Positions 63,856 to 64,000 of a DNA stretch of 64,000 nt are shown piece by piece; within the stretch, counting starts at the first letter, position 1, and each line of letters starts with the position of its first letter. Both the position numbers and the translations under genes were made by a program. Below the pieces are notes generated by a model. That model searched no databases and was not told where the DNA came from. It saw nothing but the letters and a program-made list of their open reading frames with translations. The stretch covers positions 5,470,001-5,534,000 of the forward strand of contig CP051247.1 of the NCBI GenBank assembly GCA_017795105.1, given 5' to 3'. This DNA is from Planctomycetaceae bacterium (GTDB lineage Bacteria; Planctomycetota; Planctomycetia; Planctomycetales; Planctomycetaceae).

Positions 63856-64000
63856 CTACGCCGCCTTCCTCCCGAACGACTTTACCAGCCCGCCCACGTA
63901 CGACCTCACCTCCAGCTCGTCGAGTGCGATCGTCTCAACGTCATCGGGCAAAACTCTTATGGCGGTAAATGATCCCGCTCCATGTGGCTCCGGTGATGGT
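63856..64000 (-). pseudogene. Frameshifted 3' end of a second DDE transposase (cut by edge)
   Basis: Reading the minus strand, one frame gives HHRSHMERDHLPP and a shifted frame continues IRVLPDDVETIALDELEVRS, then YVGGLVKSFGRKAA and a stop at 63856-63858. This matches the C-terminus of the transposase at 33642-34706 (YHRSHIERDHLPPIRDLPGDVEKLTLHE...). A single missing base near 63950 (CCGCC-ATA against CCGCCGATT) makes the shift. The copy is therefore a dead or decaying relative of that element and continues beyond the window. Confidence 0.8.

Overview
The window looks like a planctomycete chromosome segment (mixed G+C, roughly 50-55% by eye). The lineage call rests on the right flank. It has a Planctomycetes-type ECF sigma factor followed by a Ser/Thr kinase fused to a formylglycine-generating-enzyme-like domain. 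Next comes a large surface protein with the planctomycete N-terminal 'LEARVLL' segment, tandem repeats and FG-GAP-like repeats. All functional calls come from reading motifs and gene order; no database search was run.

Layout. (1) 1-1.2 kb: the end of a host K+ channel gene and a complete tRNA-Arg(ACG). (2) 1.2-33.6 kb: a probable integrative island beside that tRNA. It holds a tyrosine integrase and excisionase-like gene, two related HTH/WYL-type regulators (one lacking the WYL part), nucleases, a beta-CASP metallo-hydrolase and mobile-element genes (DUF932, RecB/Cas4-like nuclease). A dense co-directional defence block at 16.9-28.6 kb reads, in transcription order, HsdR, PD-(D/E)XK protein, HsdM, HsdS, Shedu-like nuclease, DUF2513, Abi_C protein, then a three-gene ABC-3C-like set (nuclease-like effector, middle component, zinc-hook SMC ATPase). 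The island's far end has a primase/helicase-like ATPase next to an iteron-like CGTCA cluster. (3) 33.6-35.8 kb: a DDE transposase and about 1 kb without a convincing gene. (4) 35.8-40.6 kb: small accessory genes (DUF5131/Gp37-Gp68, HEPN-like protein, XRE regulator) and broken genes, including a frameshifted C-terminal piece of a second, different HsdR. (5) 40.8-54.9 kb: a six-gene co-directional operon that is the best candidate for an undescribed or variant defence system. It encodes a 617-aa protein, a 718-aa coiled-coil protein with a possible degenerate AAA+ region, a ~318-aa protein, a 1955-aa DruE-like DUF1998 helicase, a NERD-nuclease/UvrD-like helicase and a HEPN-motif protein. (6) 55-64 kb: a lipoyl/GNAT-like gene with a decayed tail, an ATP-grasp gene with a 21-bp tandem repeat, a SnoaL-like secreted protein, the sigma/kinase/surface-protein set, and a frameshifted remnant of a second transposase at the right edge.

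Several genes are visibly decaying: an in-frame TAA in a nuclease-like gene at 10.98 kb, at least two frameshifts in a phosphoesterase at 13.3-14.0 kb, the HsdR remnant, the kinase that loses its last ~19 residues to a TAA, and the edge transposase. This fits a region where mobile and defence genes turn over repeatedly.
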